Shown here piece after piece: positions 25,790 to 36,340 of a stretch of DNA of 64,000 nucleotides; within the stretch, counting starts at the first letter, position 1, and each line of letters opens with the position of its first letter. This DNA comes from Pseudomonas alloputida. GTDB taxonomy: Bacteria; Pseudomonadota; Gammaproteobacteria; Pseudomonadales; Pseudomonadaceae. The notes under the pieces were generated by a model. That model was not told where the DNA came from. It did no database searches and worked only from the letters and a program-made list of their open reading frames with translations. Both the position numbers and the translations under genes were made by a program. Location of the stretch: the NCBI RefSeq assembly GCF_021283545.2, contig NZ_CP128540.1, positions 561,501 to 625,500 on the forward strand. Direction: 5' to 3'.

Positions 25790-26601
25790 TGCGACTGCTA
25801 CCTGGCCTGCTGGCGTTGTTCGCCTGCACCGTACTGGCTGCAGAACCGCTACGTGTCGTCAGTCTGGCCCCCTCGATGAGCGAGATCATGCTTGAGCTGC
25901 AGGCCGACGACCTGCTGGTGGGCGTGCTCGATGGCGGCGAACGGCCGGCTGCACTGCGCCACTTGCCTTCGGTCGGGCGCCAAGGGCAACTGGACATGGA
26001 GCGCCTGCTCAGCCTGCGCCCCGACCTGTTGCTGCTGTGGCCAGGCAGTGTGCCGCCGGCCCAGCGCGACCAACTCAAGCGCCTGGGTATCGCCACCTTC
26101 AGCGCCGAACCCCATGACATCAGCCAGCTGATCGAGCAGATCGAGGCCATTGCCGAGCGTGTCGGGCGTGCCAAGCAGGGTCATTCATACGCGCGAGCCC
26201 TGCGTGAGCGGCTGCAGCAGCTGCGCCAGCAGTATCGGCGTGACGAACCCTTGCAGGTGTTTTATCAAGTCTGGGATCGGCCGTTGTACACGCTCGGTGG
26301 CCGCCAGGTGGTGACCGACGCCCTGGCCGTGTGCGGGGCGCGCAATGTGTTCGCCGACCTTGGCCAGCCGGCGCCACAGGTGAATGTAGAGTCCGTGCTG
26401 CTGCGTAATCCGCAGGTCATCCTGGCCGCTGATGAGGCGCAACTGGCCAGCTGGAAGGCCTGGCCGCAGATTCGGGCGGTGGCTGATGGGCGTCTGCTGG
26501 TGGTGCCGGACAAAGGGCTGGAGCGCCCCAGCGGGCAGATGATCGAAGCCACCGCCCGCTTGTGTGCGTTGCTGGACGCTAAAGCGCCGGTGTCCAGGTG
26601 A
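25789..26601 (+). CDS. Cobalamin-binding periplasmic protein (BtuF-like)
   Basis: 270 aa from [13 protein letters not shown], with a signal peptide ending near VLAA/EP. The fold is that of class III metal-chelate binding proteins (RVVSLAPSMSEIMLEL, RPDLLLLWPG, LYTLGGRQVVTDAL). The convergent neighbour encodes the BtuB receptor, and the two 3' ends overlap by 23 bases, which supports a B12-uptake role. No BtuC/BtuD genes are in the window. Confidence 0.85.
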   Translation: MRLLPGLLALFACTVLAAEPLRVVSLAPSMSEIMLELQADDLLVGVLDGGERPAALRHLPSVGRQGQLDMERLLSLRPDLLLLWPGSVPPAQRDQLKRLGIATFSAEPHDISQLIEQIEAIAERVGRAKQGHSYARALRERLQQLRQQYRRDEPLQVFYQVWDRPLYTLGGRQVVTDALAVCGARNVFADLGQPAPQVNVESVLLRNPQVILAADEAQLASWKAWPQIRAVADGRLLVVPDKGLERPSGQMIEATARLCALLDAKAPVSR

Positions 26602-28420
26602 TGCTCAAGAGCCAAGTGCGTCTTTCTTCGCGATAGCCGTAGTCGTTGCCCTGGTGGTTGTAGTGGACGCGGCTGTACTGCTTTCCCAGCAGGTTGTCCA
26701 GCTTCAGGTCGAGCGTAAGCTCGCGGCTTGCTACCCAGCTTCCGCGCAGGCCCACGATGCCGTAGCCTGCAATGGGGTCACTATTGCCTTCATCGTTGTA
26801 ACTGCTGCTGACTGCCTGCCAGGTAGCGCCAACAGCGAAGCGGTCGAACTGGCGGTCTACGTCCAGGTTCAAGGTGCGCCGTGCTCGGCGAGGTAGGGTA
26901 TGGCCATTCTCCCTGTTGCGCGGGTCGATCAGTGCCAGGCCCAGTTGAGACGTCCAACTGTTCCATTCTTGGCTCAGGGCTATCTCGAAACCGTCGATGC
27001 GCGCGGTGCCGACATTCTCGGGTCGTTCGCTGTATTCGATCGCGTCACGCAGGTCGGTGCGGTATAGCGAGGCCTCCAGTTTGCTGTTTTTGCTCAGTTG
27101 GCTGCGCCATTGCAACTCATAACTTTTCGAGTGTTCGGGCTTGAGCTCCGGGTTGTTGTAGCCGGGGAAGTAAAGGTCGTTGAAGGTGGGGGCGCGGAAA
27201 CCTTCGCTGTACGACAGCAACACATCATTGGCCTCGTTCAGCGGTAGCGTCAGGCTGCCGCTCCAGGTGGTCTGCCCACCAAACTGTTGATTCTTGTCGT
27301 GGCGCAGGCCAAGCTCGGTGGAAAAGTATTCGTCATGAAAGCGATGCTGGACGAACAGCGCATGATTCCAGCGGCTGTCTTCCGTGAAGTCCTCACTCGC
27401 ATGGACACGGTCTTCGTACCAGTCGCTACCCAACAGCAGGCTGTTGTGTTCACCCAGGGCTAGGTTGTTCTGCCAAGTTGCTTGGTCGCGGTAGGTATTG
27501 AAAGGTGCGCTTGAGTGGCTGAGCTTGTCTCGGCTTTCATCGCGGTTTTCGCTGTGGGCCAGCTCAAACCGAGTGCTCCACTGCTCGGTGACCTGGGCAT
27601 CCAAGTAGCTGCCGATGCTGCTGACAGCGAAGTTCGAATACGGCACCTGAGGGCTTGCACCGCGCGGCTCGTCAAATTCGCGGCGACCACGGCTGTCGAG
27701 CAGGTTCAAGCCGGCCTCGAAGCGCTCACTGAAGGTGTGGCTCAGGCTCAGGTTCAACGCCTTGTTGCGGTAGGCGTCGTGGTCACCATCGCTGGCGAAG
27801 GATGGCCCGGTCGAGTCGATACCGGCAGTTTCATCCAGGCTGGCGCCAAGGTTGAAGCGGGTCGAGTCGTTGCCGCCAGAAAGCCCCAGGCTGCGTTGGA
27901 ATGTCTGGTTGCTGCCGGCGGCCATGCGCAGGCGTGGCTGCAGGCCGGGGCCATTGCTGCGTCGGGTGAAGATCTGGATCACCCCGCCAATGGCATCGCT
28001 TCCGTATACCGCTGAGCGCGAGCCGCGCAGGACTTCGATGCGCTCGATCTGGTCGATGTCCAGAAACTGCAGGCCGCTGTCGCCCGAAGTGGCATTGGCG
28101 ATGCGCACGCCATCGACCAGCACCAGGCTTTGCGCGGCTTTGGTGCCTCGGATAAAGATGCCCGGCAGGCTGCCACGGCCACCGGTAGGTGCCACTTGCA
28201 CGCCCGGCACGCGGGAGAGCAAGTCGGTGACGCTGGAGGGTTGCAGGCGGTCGATGTCGGTGCGGGTGAAAACCGTGTTGGCTGCACTGGTGGCGGTACG
28301 CGATTCGACCTGGCGGCTGGCGCTGATCAGCACGTCGGGGAGTTTGAGGGCGTCGTCGCGCTCAGCGGCCAGAAGGAATGTAGGGGCACAGAGAATCGTG
28401 GTACAGGCTAATTTTTTCAT
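26579..28420 (-). CDS. btuB: TonB-dependent vitamin B12 receptor
   Basis: 613 aa from MKKLACTT, with a signal peptide, a TonB-box-like LPDVLISAS stretch, and a plug domain (TDLLSRVPGVQV, GIFIRGTKAAQSLVLVDGVRI, IERIEVLRGSRSAVYGSDAIGG). A 22-strand barrel follows, ending in Leu. The length matches E. coli BtuB. No cobalamin riboswitch is recognisable in the 200 bases upstream, which are largely REP elements, so B12 control is either absent or lies elsewhere. Confidence 0.92.
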   Translation of the reverse strand: MKKLACTTILCAPTFLLAAERDDALKLPDVLISASRQVESRTATSAANTVFTRTDIDRLQPSSVTDLLSRVPGVQVAPTGGRGSLPGIFIRGTKAAQSLVLVDGVRIANATSGDSGLQFLDIDQIERIEVLRGSRSAVYGSDAIGGVIQIFTRRSNGPGLQPRLRMAAGSNQTFQRSLGLSGGNDSTRFNLGASLDETAGIDSTGPSFASDGDHDAYRNKALNLSLSHTFSERFEAGLNLLDSRGRREFDEPRGASPQVPYSNFAVSSIGSYLDAQVTEQWSTRFELAHSENRDESRDKLSHSSAPFNTYRDQATWQNNLALGEHNSLLLGSDWYEDRVHASEDFTEDSRWNHALFVQHRFHDEYFSTELGLRHDKNQQFGGQTTWSGSLTLPLNEANDVLLSYSEGFRAPTFNDLYFPGYNNPELKPEHSKSYELQWRSQLSKNSKLEASLYRTDLRDAIEYSERPENVGTARIDGFEIALSQEWNSWTSQLGLALIDPRNRENGHTLPRRARRTLNLDVDRQFDRFAVGATWQAVSSSYNDEGNSDPIAGYGIVGLRGSWVASRELTLDLKLDNLLGKQYSRVHYNHQGNDYGYREERRTWLLSITWTPAL

Positions 28421-28460
28421 GGGCAGTTCCAAAGGGTTTCCACAGCACTGTGCTGTCCCC

Positions 28461-28625
28461 GTAGGAGCGGGTTTACCCGCGAAAGGGCCGGGCCTGCTGG
28501 CCATTTCTCACCAGTCGTTCACCGTTGCCGCCGCTACCGTATTCGCGGGTAAACCCGCTCCTACAGTGGGCACACGTCGGTGATCGGGCGCAGGCCGTCG
28601 TAGGAGCGGGTTCACCCGCGAAAGG
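28461..28625. repeat. Cluster of three REP elements
   Basis: Three copies (about 28461-28484, 28542-28566, 28599-28625) with the middle one inverted. They fill the gap between dxs and btuB and could either end dxs transcripts or act as mRNA 3' stabilisers. Confidence 0.88.
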
Positions 28626-28628
28626 ACC

Positions 28629-30524
28629 CTAGAGCCCGAGCCTGGCCATGCGGGCCTTCACCGAAGCCTCGATCCCGGCCGCATCCAGCCCGCACTCAGC
28701 CAGCATTTGCGCAGGCTTGGCATGCTCGACATAGATATCCGGCAGCCCCAGGTGCAGAAGCGGCTTGAGCACTGCCTGGCTGGCAAGGAACTCACCCACC
28801 GCAGCGCCCGCGCCACCCATGATGGCGTTCTCTTCGATGGTTACCAGCAGCTCATGGCTGCCTGCCAGCTCTAGCACCAGCGCCTCGTCCAGCGGCTTGA
28901 CGAAGCGCATGTCGACCACCGTGGCGTTGATCTGTTCGGCCACTTGCATGGCCTCGGCCAGTTGTACGCCGAACACCAGCAGGGCCACTTTTTCGCCCTG
29001 GCGGCGGACCACGCCCTTGCCGATCTCCAGTGGTTGCAGGTCTCCGCTGATCGGCGCATTCGGGCCGGTACCACGCGGGTACCGTACAGCGGCCGGGCCG
29101 TTGTACAGGTGGCCGGTGCTGAGCATCTTGCGCAGTTCGTTCTCGTCGCTGGGGGTCATCACCAGCATGCCCGGGATGCAGCGCAGGTACGACAGGTCGT
29201 AGCTGCCGGCGTGGGTCGGGCCGTCCTCGCCGACCAGGCCGGCGCGATCGATGGCGAACAGCACGTCGAGGTTCTGCACCGCCACGTCGTGGATCAGCTG
29301 GTCGTAGGCACGCTGCAGGAAGGTGGAGTAGATCGCCACCACCGGCTTGCTGCCCTCGCAGGCCATGCCGGCCGCCAAGGTCACGGCATGCTGCTCTGCG
29401 ATCGCAACGTCAAAGTAGCGCTCAGGGTAGCGCTCGCTGAAGTCGACCAGGTCCGAGCCTTCCTTCATTGCCGGGGTAATGCCCACCAGGCGGTTGTCGG
29501 CGGCGGCCATGTCGCACAGCCACTGGCCGAACACCGCGGAGTATTTCGGGCCGCTGGCTTTCTTCGGCGCGGCGGGCTTGTCGGCCGGCTCCAGCTTGGT
29601 GATGGCGTGGTAGCCGATCGGGTCAATCTCGGCAGGGGCGAAGCCTTTGCCCTTCTTGGTCACCACATGCAGGAACTGCGGGCCTTTCAGGTCACGCATG
29701 TTGCGCAGGGTGGCGATCATGGTGGGCAGGTCGTGGCCGTCGATCGGGCCGATGTAGTTCCAGCCCAGCTCTTCGAACAGCGTGCCTGGCACCAGCATGC
29801 CCTTGGCGTATTCCTCGGTGCGACGGGCAATTTCCCAGGCGCCTGGCAACCGCGACAGCACTTTCTTGCTGCCTTCGCGCATGCTCGCGTAGGTGCGGCT
29901 GGAGAGGATCTTGGCCAGGTAGTTGGACAGGCCGCCGACATTGCGCGAAATCGACATGTCGTTGTCGTTGAGGATCACCAGCATGTCGGCATTGACTTCC
30001 TGGGCGTGGTTCAACGCCTCGAATGCCATGCCGGCGGTCAGCGCGCCATCACCGATCACCGCGATCGACTTGCGTGCGCTGTTCTGCAAGCGGGCAGCAA
30101 TGGCCATGCCCAGCGCGGCGCTGATCGAGGTGCTGGAGTGGCCAACGCCAAAGGTGTCGTACTCGCTTTCGCTGCGGCGCGGGAAGGCCGCGATACCGTC
30201 CTTCTGGCGCAGGCTGAGCATGCGGTTACGGCGCCCGGTGAGGATCTTGTGCGGGTAGGCCTGGTGCCCCACGTCCCACACCAACCGGTCGTCCGGGGTG
30301 TCGAACACGTAGTGCAGGGCGATGGTCAGCTCGATGACGCCCAGACCGGCACCAAAATGCCCACCGGTCTGCCCAACGGTGTAGAGCAATTCCTGGCGCA
30401 GTTCGTCGGCCAGCGTTTCCAGGTCGGCTTCGGCCAACCGGCGCAGGCCGGCAGGCGTGTCAGCGCGGTCGAGCAACGGCGTGACCGGGCGTTCGCGGGG
30501 GATCTCTTGAAACGTCGTGGGCAT
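28629..30524 (-). CDS. dxs: 1-deoxy-D-xylulose-5-phosphate synthase
   Basis: 631 aa from [13 protein letters not shown]. The thiamine-diphosphate motif ([17 protein letters not shown] ... NDNDMSIS), the catalytic His region ([14 protein letters not shown]) and the transketolase-like C-terminal half ([25 protein letters not shown]) are complete. It makes DXP from pyruvate and glyceraldehyde-3-phosphate, the first step of isoprenoid, thiamine and pyridoxal synthesis. It is transcribed in the order xseB, ispA, dxs, with a large hairpin in front of it. Confidence 0.97.
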   Translation of the reverse strand: MPTTFQEIPRERPVTPLLDRADTPAGLRRLAEADLETLADELRQELLYTVGQTGGHFGAGLGVIELTIALHYVFDTPDDRLVWDVGHQAYPHKILTGRRNRMLSLRQKDGIAAFPRRSESEYDTFGVGHSSTSISAALGMAIAARLQNSARKSIAVIGDGALTAGMAFEALNHAQEVNADMLVILNDNDMSISRNVGGLSNYLAKILSSRTYASMREGSKKVLSRLPGAWEIARRTEEYAKGMLVPGTLFEELGWNYIGPIDGHDLPTMIATLRNMRDLKGPQFLHVVTKKGKGFAPAEIDPIGYHAITKLEPADKPAAPKKASGPKYSAVFGQWLCDMAAADNRLVGITPAMKEGSDLVDFSERYPERYFDVAIAEQHAVTLAAGMACEGSKPVVAIYSTFLQRAYDQLIHDVAVQNLDVLFAIDRAGLVGEDGPTHAGSYDLSYLRCIPGMLVMTPSDENELRKMLSTGHLYNGPAAVRYPRGTGPNAPISGDLQPLEIGKGVVRRQGEKVALLVFGVQLAEAMQVAEQINATVVDMRFVKPLDEALVLELAGSHELLVTIEENAIMGGAGAAVGEFLASQAVLKPLLHLGLPDIYVEHAKPAQMLAECGLDAAGIEASVKARMARLGL

Positions 30525-30609
30525 CAGGCGAGTCGTTATAGGTGTGTGAAGACGCGGCAGTTTACCCCATTGTGGGAAAAGTGCCCATTCGACCACAGGT
30601 TACGCGGCC

Positions 30610-30687
30610 CCCTGTAGGATCGGGTTTACCCGCGAATGCGTCGGCAAATTCAAGATCGCATTCGCGGGTAAACCCGATCCTACAGGG
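30610..30687. repeat. Perfect 31-bp inverted repeat built from two REP cores
   Basis: Left arm 30610-30640 and right arm 30657-30687 are exact reverse complements with a 16-base loop. The arms carry the GGGTTTACCCGCGAA REP core with a GATC in place of the usual GAGC. It sits between ispA and dxs on the shared transcript and would form a very stable hairpin. Confidence 0.92.
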
Positions 30688-30701
30688 ATAGGTGAAGCTG
30701 T

Positions 30702-31589
30702 TTAGTTACGGCGTTCGACAATATAACGCGCCAAGGCCCGCAGCGGCTCGGCCTTTTCGCCGAACCCTTGCAGTGCGGCCAGCGCCTGGTCGCGCAGTTC
30801 GATTGCATAGGCTTTGGCGGCTTCCAGGCCCAGCAGGGCCGGGTAGGTCGGTTTGTCACGCGCTATGTCTGCACCTTGGCGTTTGCCCAAGGTAGCAGTG
30901 TCGCTTTCCACGTCGAGGATGTCGTCCTGCACCTGGAATGCCAGGCCAATGGCCTGTGCATAAGTTTGCAGGGCATCCAGCTGCACCGGTTCGGCACGGG
31001 CACTTGCCAGGGCGCCGAGGCGTACGCTGGCTTCGATCAGCGCGCCGGTCTTGTGCCGGTGCATGAACTCCAGCGCCTGCTGGTCCAGCTTCTGGCCCAC
31101 CGAACCGAGATCGATGGCCTGGCCGCCAACCATGCCGGCCGGGCCGGCAGCTTTGGCCAGCACCTGAACCATGGCCAGGCGAATGCTGTCGATCTGAGGG
31201 CTCAGGCAAGGGTCGAGCAGGGCACTGAAAGCCAGGCTCTGCAAACCGTCGCCAGCAAGGATGGCGCACGCTTCGTCAAACGCCTTGTGGGTGGTCGGCT
31301 GGCCGCGACGCAGGTCGTCGTCGTCCATGGCCGGGAGGTCGTCATGCACCAGCGAGTAAGCATGGATCAGCTCGACCGCGCAGGCTGCACCGTTGGCCTG
31401 TTCGGCCGGGGCGCCCAAGGCTTCGCAGGCCGCGTAGGCCAGCAACGGGCGCACGCGTTTGCCGCCGTTCATCACGCTGTAGCGCATGGCGGCGTAAAGG
31501 CGTTCCAGCTCTTTGCTCGGGGCGATGAACAGCGGTTCGAGGGCTGCGTCGACGCGCGCCTGGCAACTGGCCTGGTAGGTGCCAATCAT
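30702..31589 (-). CDS. ispA: Farnesyl diphosphate synthase
   Basis: 295 aa. The first Asp-rich motif is [14 protein letters not shown], the second is DDILDVESD, and the chain-length region upstream of the first motif (AYSLVHDD) is that of a farnesyl-forming enzyme. It starts with an ATGA overlap at the xseB stop. Confidence 0.97.
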   Translation of the reverse strand: MIGTYQASCQARVDAALEPLFIAPSKELERLYAAMRYSVMNGGKRVRPLLAYAACEALGAPAEQANGAACAVELIHAYSLVHDDLPAMDDDDLRRGQPTTHKAFDEACAILAGDGLQSLAFSALLDPCLSPQIDSIRLAMVQVLAKAAGPAGMVGGQAIDLGSVGQKLDQQALEFMHRHKTGALIEASVRLGALASARAEPVQLDALQTYAQAIGLAFQVQDDILDVESDTATLGKRQGADIARDKPTYPALLGLEAAKAYAIELRDQALAALQGFGEKAEPLRALARYIVERRN

Positions 31590-31828
31590 GCTTCCGGCTC
31601 CGCGTCGAAGGGTTGGGCAGCCAGTTCGCCGTCGCGCTCCAGCAGAATTTGCACCTTCTGTTCGGCCTGGGCCAGGGCGCCCTGGCAGTCACGGGTCAGG
31701 GCGATGCCTTGTTCAAAGGCGGCCAGCGACTCTTCCAGCGACAACTCGCCGTTCTCCAGGCGCTCGACCAGTGCTTGCAGGTCTGCGAGGGATTGCTCGA
31801 AATCGAGGGAGGCTTTTTTGCGGGCCAT
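31586..31828 (-). CDS. xseB: Exodeoxyribonuclease VII small subunit
   Basis: 80 aa: [35 protein letters not shown]... is the typical two-helix hairpin that binds XseA. It is first in the xseB-ispA-dxs operon, the common proteobacterial arrangement. Confidence 0.96.
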   Translation of the reverse strand: MARKKASLDFEQSLADLQALVERLENGELSLEESLAAFEQGIALTRDCQGALAQAEQKVQILLERDGELAAQPFDAEPEA

Positions 31829-31929
31829 GGCGACTGTCTCGGTGGCATTCAGAACGGCGCGACACTAGCAGAGCGGGGCGGGGGGAGCAAACTTCCGGCA
31901 GCTGCATCGGCTGATGCAGACCGATGGAG

Positions 31930-31959
31930 GAGCGGCCCTGTGTCGCGAAAGGGCCGCTC
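31930..31959. repeat. Hairpin of a second REP-like type
   Basis: GAGCGGCCC and GGGCCGCTC flank TGTGTCGCGAAA. This is a different intergenic palindrome class from the GGGTTTACCC type and lies between ribB and xseB. Confidence 0.65.
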
Positions 31960-31993
31960 GCACAAGGACCGCAAAGCGTCCCGGTTCGGTGGA

Positions 31994-32644
31994 TCAGGCC
32001 GGCTCTGCCTCCCGTTCCAGCATTGCCTCACGGTACCGCGCCAGCTCCTCGATGGTCAGCACCGGCAAATTGTACTGCCGTGCATATACCGCCACCTGCT
32101 CACCACGGGCCATGCTGCCATCGGGATTCATCAGCTCGCACAAGACCGCTGCCGGGCGCAGGCCGGCCAGGCGCGCCAGGTCCACCGAACCTTCGGTATG
32201 CCCACGGCGTGTCAGCACCCCGCCATTGCGGGCGCGCAGCGGAAAAACATGCCCCGGGCTGACGATATGGCGCTGTTCGGCGCTGGAACGCAGTGCTGCG
32301 TCAATGGTGGTGATGCGGTCCTGGGCGCTAACCCCGGTGGTGATACCTTCGGCCGCCTCGATGGTGACGGTGAAACCGGTGCCGTGGCGGGCCTGGTTGT
32401 TCTGCACCATGGGTGCCAGCTGCAGTTCGTCGACGGTGGCTTCGTCCAGGCACAGGCAGACGATGCCGCTGCAATCGCGAATCATCATGGCCATGGTCTG
32501 CAGCGTAATGTTCTCGGCGGCGGCAATGATGTCCGCTTCGTCCTCGCGGTCGTCATCGTCGAGCAACAGTACTGGGCGCCCGGCCTGGAAGGCGGCGATG
32601 GCGGCGGAAACATTGGGGAATTGCGCGTGGTGCTGGGTGAACAT
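31994..32644 (-). CDS. ribB: 3,4-dihydroxy-2-butanone-4-phosphate synthase (riboswitch-controlled paralogue)
   Basis: 216 aa from MFTQHHAQF, chosen because GAGGAG lies 6 bases upstream and the 5' leader holds a riboswitch. Only the DHBP synthase domain is present ([54 protein letters not shown]). It duplicates the N-terminal activity of RibBA but is under FMN control, so it likely boosts riboflavin supply when FMN falls. Confidence 0.94.
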   Translation of the reverse strand: MFTQHHAQFPNVSAAIAAFQAGRPVLLLDDDDREDEADIIAAAENITLQTMAMMIRDCSGIVCLCLDEATVDELQLAPMVQNNQARHGTGFTVTIEAAEGITTGVSAQDRITTIDAALRSSAEQRHIVSPGHVFPLRARNGGVLTRRGHTEGSVDLARLAGLRPAAVLCELMNPDGSMARGEQVAVYARQYNLPVLTIEELARYREAMLEREAEPA

Positions 32645-32730
32645 GAAACGCTCCTCGTGAATGATCGATGAACGTCTCGGGGCGAACAAAATGCGCGCGC
32701 AAGGGCGCCCGGATGGCCCCTGCATGACGC

Positions 32731-32862
32731 CTTCTTTCATCCGGACTATGACCGTCGGCTCTGGAGTTGCACCAGATCTGCTGACCCCCGACATGGTCGG
32801 GGCGCTCGCGGGCTCATCTTTCGATTTACCGCCGGTGGGGACTTACACCCCGCCCTGAAGAC
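32731..32862 (-). ncRNA. FMN riboswitch (RFN element)
   Basis: On the minus strand the conserved blocks appear in order: CTTCAGGGCGGGGTGTAAG, CCCCACCGGCGGTAAAT, GAGCCCGCGAGCG, GGTCAGCAGATCTGGTG, CCAGAGCCGACGGTCATAGT and CCGGATGAAAGAAGG. All six helices of the RFN fold can be drawn. It ends 87 bases before the ribB start, so the expression platform lies between. Confidence 0.96.
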
Positions 32863-33015
32863 CGACCCAGCATACAGCACAGTGCCACCCCAGTGGCAAC
32901 CCGCGGTTCTACTACCTTCGGCGAGACTTGCAGCAGTAACCATCTACCCCTTTGCACTTGCCGCAGCGCTTACCTTCGTGACGGTCACATTGGCAAACCA
33001 AGGAAACGAACCGTC

Positions 33016-33996
33016 ATGTCCTCTCTCTATCCTTTTACCGATACCGATCTCCATCTCGCATTCAGAAAGGTCGTCGACACTTTGTTCGACAAGAAGCGCG
33101 ACTACGTCGACGGCGTGCTCAAGCCCAAAATGCTCATCATTGCCGGTGCACAAGGCTCGGGTAAGACGTACTTGCTGGAAAAAACGCTGCTGAAGAGCGG
33201 GCGCTACGACAATTATGTTCGCCTTTACGAAACCCATTTTCGTGAACTGCACCCTCATTATCGGGCGATGGAAGACAAAGGCGTGCTGCATGTCTATGAG
33301 CATACCGAGCCGTTCATCTGGCGCCTGGGGGCAATGATTTGCACGTATGCGATGGAAAACAAATACAACATCATCATGGAGACCGCGCTCGACAGCCCTC
33401 ATTTCGCTGATTTTCCACCTGATGCCGCCCTGAAGGGCTATCAGAGCGAGGTCCATCTGATTGCGTGTCAGAAAGAATTCAGCCACTGGTCGACCCTGGA
33501 CCGTGTGGTCAACAGTGTTGGCAATCATGAGCTCGAGCGTGTGGTCAGCCTGACGCAGATCGAAGAGGCGCAAATCAATGGCAGGTCCATCATCGATGCT
33601 TTCGAAAACGCCTGTATCGAGGTACCGGGTTCCGAAATCGTGATCTATCGACGTGGCCTGGAGACGGACAGGAATAGCCTGCCGGTCTGTCACAGCACCT
33701 GTCCTGAAAAAGGGCGCCTCGTGCCCCAGCAGACCTACCAGGGCAGGGAATTCTTCCGCGGGGCAGACCTGAAGATCGACTTCAAGGTCCAGCGCAGTCC
33801 CCAGGCCGATTTCCCCTGTTCCTATATTCAGTATGCGCAGGTGGTGCATGCCGGCCTGCTGGGTTCGAAACACCGTCGGACGATGGCCGAACTCAATTGC
33901 AAAACCCTCGGCCAGGCTCAGAAGCTGATGTCGCAGCTGCCTGTGGATGTCTACCGCGAGCTGTGCCTGTACGTGCTCAAGTACGCGCAACCTTGA
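33016..33996 (+). CDS. Zeta-toxin-like P-loop kinase, solitary
   Basis: 326 aa from MSSLYPFTD, with AGGAAA upstream. The P-loop is GAQGSGKT at about residues 44-51. ETHFRELHPHYRAM at about residues 71-84 aligns with the DxxRxxHP block of zeta toxins, but the usual Asp base is not at its place. NIIMETALDSP corresponds to the strand that follows. Zeta toxins phosphorylate UDP-N-acetylglucosamine. There is no epsilon-type antitoxin gene beside it, so it may be a housekeeping kinase of this fold or a self-controlled toxin. A longer reading starting 123 bases earlier is not supported. Confidence 0.6.
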   Translation: MSSLYPFTDTDLHLAFRKVVDTLFDKKRDYVDGVLKPKMLIIAGAQGSGKTYLLEKTLLKSGRYDNYVRLYETHFRELHPHYRAMEDKGVLHVYEHTEPFIWRLGAMICTYAMENKYNIIMETALDSPHFADFPPDAALKGYQSEVHLIACQKEFSHWSTLDRVVNSVGNHELERVVSLTQIEEAQINGRSIIDAFENACIEVPGSEIVIYRRGLETDRNSLPVCHSTCPEKGRLVPQQTYQGREFFRGADLKIDFKVQRSPQADFPCSYIQYAQVVHAGLLGSKHRRTMAELNCKTLGQAQKLMSQLPVDVYRELCLYVLKYAQP

Positions 33997-34017
33997 GTCG
34001 GACAGGGGCAGGGCTGA

Positions 34018-34974
<957 letters not shown>

Positions 34975-35011
34975 CTATCAAGCGTAAAGCGCATTAACTT
35001 TCTAAACAGTC

Positions 35012-36340
35012 TCAGGCCGCAGGCAAGGTCATGTGCAGGCACAGACCCGGGTGCCCATTGCTGGCCCACAACCGGCCGCCTTGCAGTTCGATGGCGCGAC
35101 GGGCGATAGCAAGGCCCAGGCCGAAGCCTGCGCCACTCTCGGCCAGGCGCTGGTAGGGCTTGAAAATGCGCTCAAGGTCGGTATCCGGTACGCCTGGCCC
35201 TTGGTCGCTCAGGCGCAGGTGCCAGCATGCGCCCTCACGCCAGCCATCAAGGCTGACCCGGCCTTCGGTCGGCGAGTGGCGAATGGCATTGCGCAACAGG
35301 TTTTCCAGGGCCTGGGCCAGGCTGTCCAGATGGGCCTGCACCAGGCAGTCGGTGCCAAGTGAGCACGGCAGGCGCGCACGGTCCCAGCCGCTTTCGAAAC
35401 AGACGTCCTCGCACAAGGCTTCCCACACGGAAAGCACCAATACCGGCTCGGTCACCAGGCTGGGCTGTTCGGTGTCCATCCAGGCCAGGTCGAGGGTGTT
35501 TTCCAGCAGCTTCTGCATGTCGGCTACCTCACGGTCCAGGCGCTCGCGCAGCTGCGGCGGTGGCAAGTCGCTGTCATGGGCGATGCGCAGCCGCGCCAGC
35601 GGCGTGCGCAATTCGTGAGACAGCGTGCGCAACAGCAGGCGCTGTTGCTCAAGGCTCTGGCGCAGGCGCCCGGCCATGTGCTCGAAGGCCTGAGCCAGCT
35701 CACCCAGCTCATCACGCCGCTCCTGCAGGGGCAGGGCGGGGCTGTCCAGATCATCGGCCCGCAGGGCGTCGGCGCGGTCGCGCAGGCGGTTCAGCGGCAC
35801 GACAAGATGCCGGTATAGCGCAAGGCCTAGCAGCAGGGCCAGCAGTGCGGGGGCAACGCCATGCGTGACCACATGGGTCCAGGGTGTCAGGCCTGTCGGT
35901 AGCAGCCGTTCGGGCAGTTGCAGCACCAGGCGGCCATGCTCGGGGTGTTGCGGAAATTCGATGCTGACGTAGGGCAGTTCATCCTGCAGGCGCCGGCTCA
36001 TCGGCCAGTCGAGCTTGCGCATGAATGTCAGGTGGCTGGCTTCCTCGGCGCTCAGCGGCGTGGTGCCAAGGCTCTGAAGGTGTGGACCTATCACGGCCAC
36101 CCAGGTGTCCTCGGCCCGTGCCACATGCTTGCGCCAGGCCTCGGTGCCGGCTGCGCCGTCCTGCTCCCACGCCTGTTCGGCCTGTTGAGCATAACGCGCC
36201 AGGTAGTCCTGGTCAGCCTGGGACAGAAAATAGGTACTGCGTTCCACCGAAAGGCCCCAGGTCCAGATGAGCCAGATCAGCAACAGGCAGAAGCTGACTT
36301 GCAGCAAGGCCAGTTTCCACAGCAACGGGTGGCGACGCAT
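35012..36340 (-). CDS. Sensor histidine kinase
   Basis: 442 aa from MRRHPLLWKLALLQ; the start overlaps the response-regulator stop (ATGA). Two membrane segments (about residues 9-28 and 160-180) flank a periplasmic sensor domain; then come HAMP, a DHp domain with SHELRTPLARL (phospho-accepting His) and an ATPase with NLLRNAIRHS and the DQGPGVPD and GFGLGLAI boxes. It likely senses iron-siderophore status and activates the adjacent regulator. Confidence 0.92.
   Translation of the reverse strand: MRRHPLLWKLALLQVSFCLLLIWLIWTWGLSVERSTYFLSQADQDYLARYAQQAEQAWEQDGAAGTEAWRKHVARAEDTWVAVIGPHLQSLGTTPLSAEEASHLTFMRKLDWPMSRRLQDELPYVSIEFPQHPEHGRLVLQLPERLLPTGLTPWTHVVTHGVAPALLALLLGLALYRHLVVPLNRLRDRADALRADDLDSPALPLQERRDELGELAQAFEHMAGRLRQSLEQQRLLLRTLSHELRTPLARLRIAHDSDLPPPQLRERLDREVADMQKLLENTLDLAWMDTEQPSLVTEPVLVLSVWEALCEDVCFESGWDRARLPCSLGTDCLVQAHLDSLAQALENLLRNAIRHSPTEGRVSLDGWREGACWHLRLSDQGPGVPDTDLERIFKPYQRLAESGAGFGLGLAIARRAIELQGGRLWASNGHPGLCLHMTLPAA

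Noticed and set aside
28944..30617. 557-aa frame opposite dxs
   Set aside because: Shadow of dxs; His/Gln/Val-rich composition, no domain.
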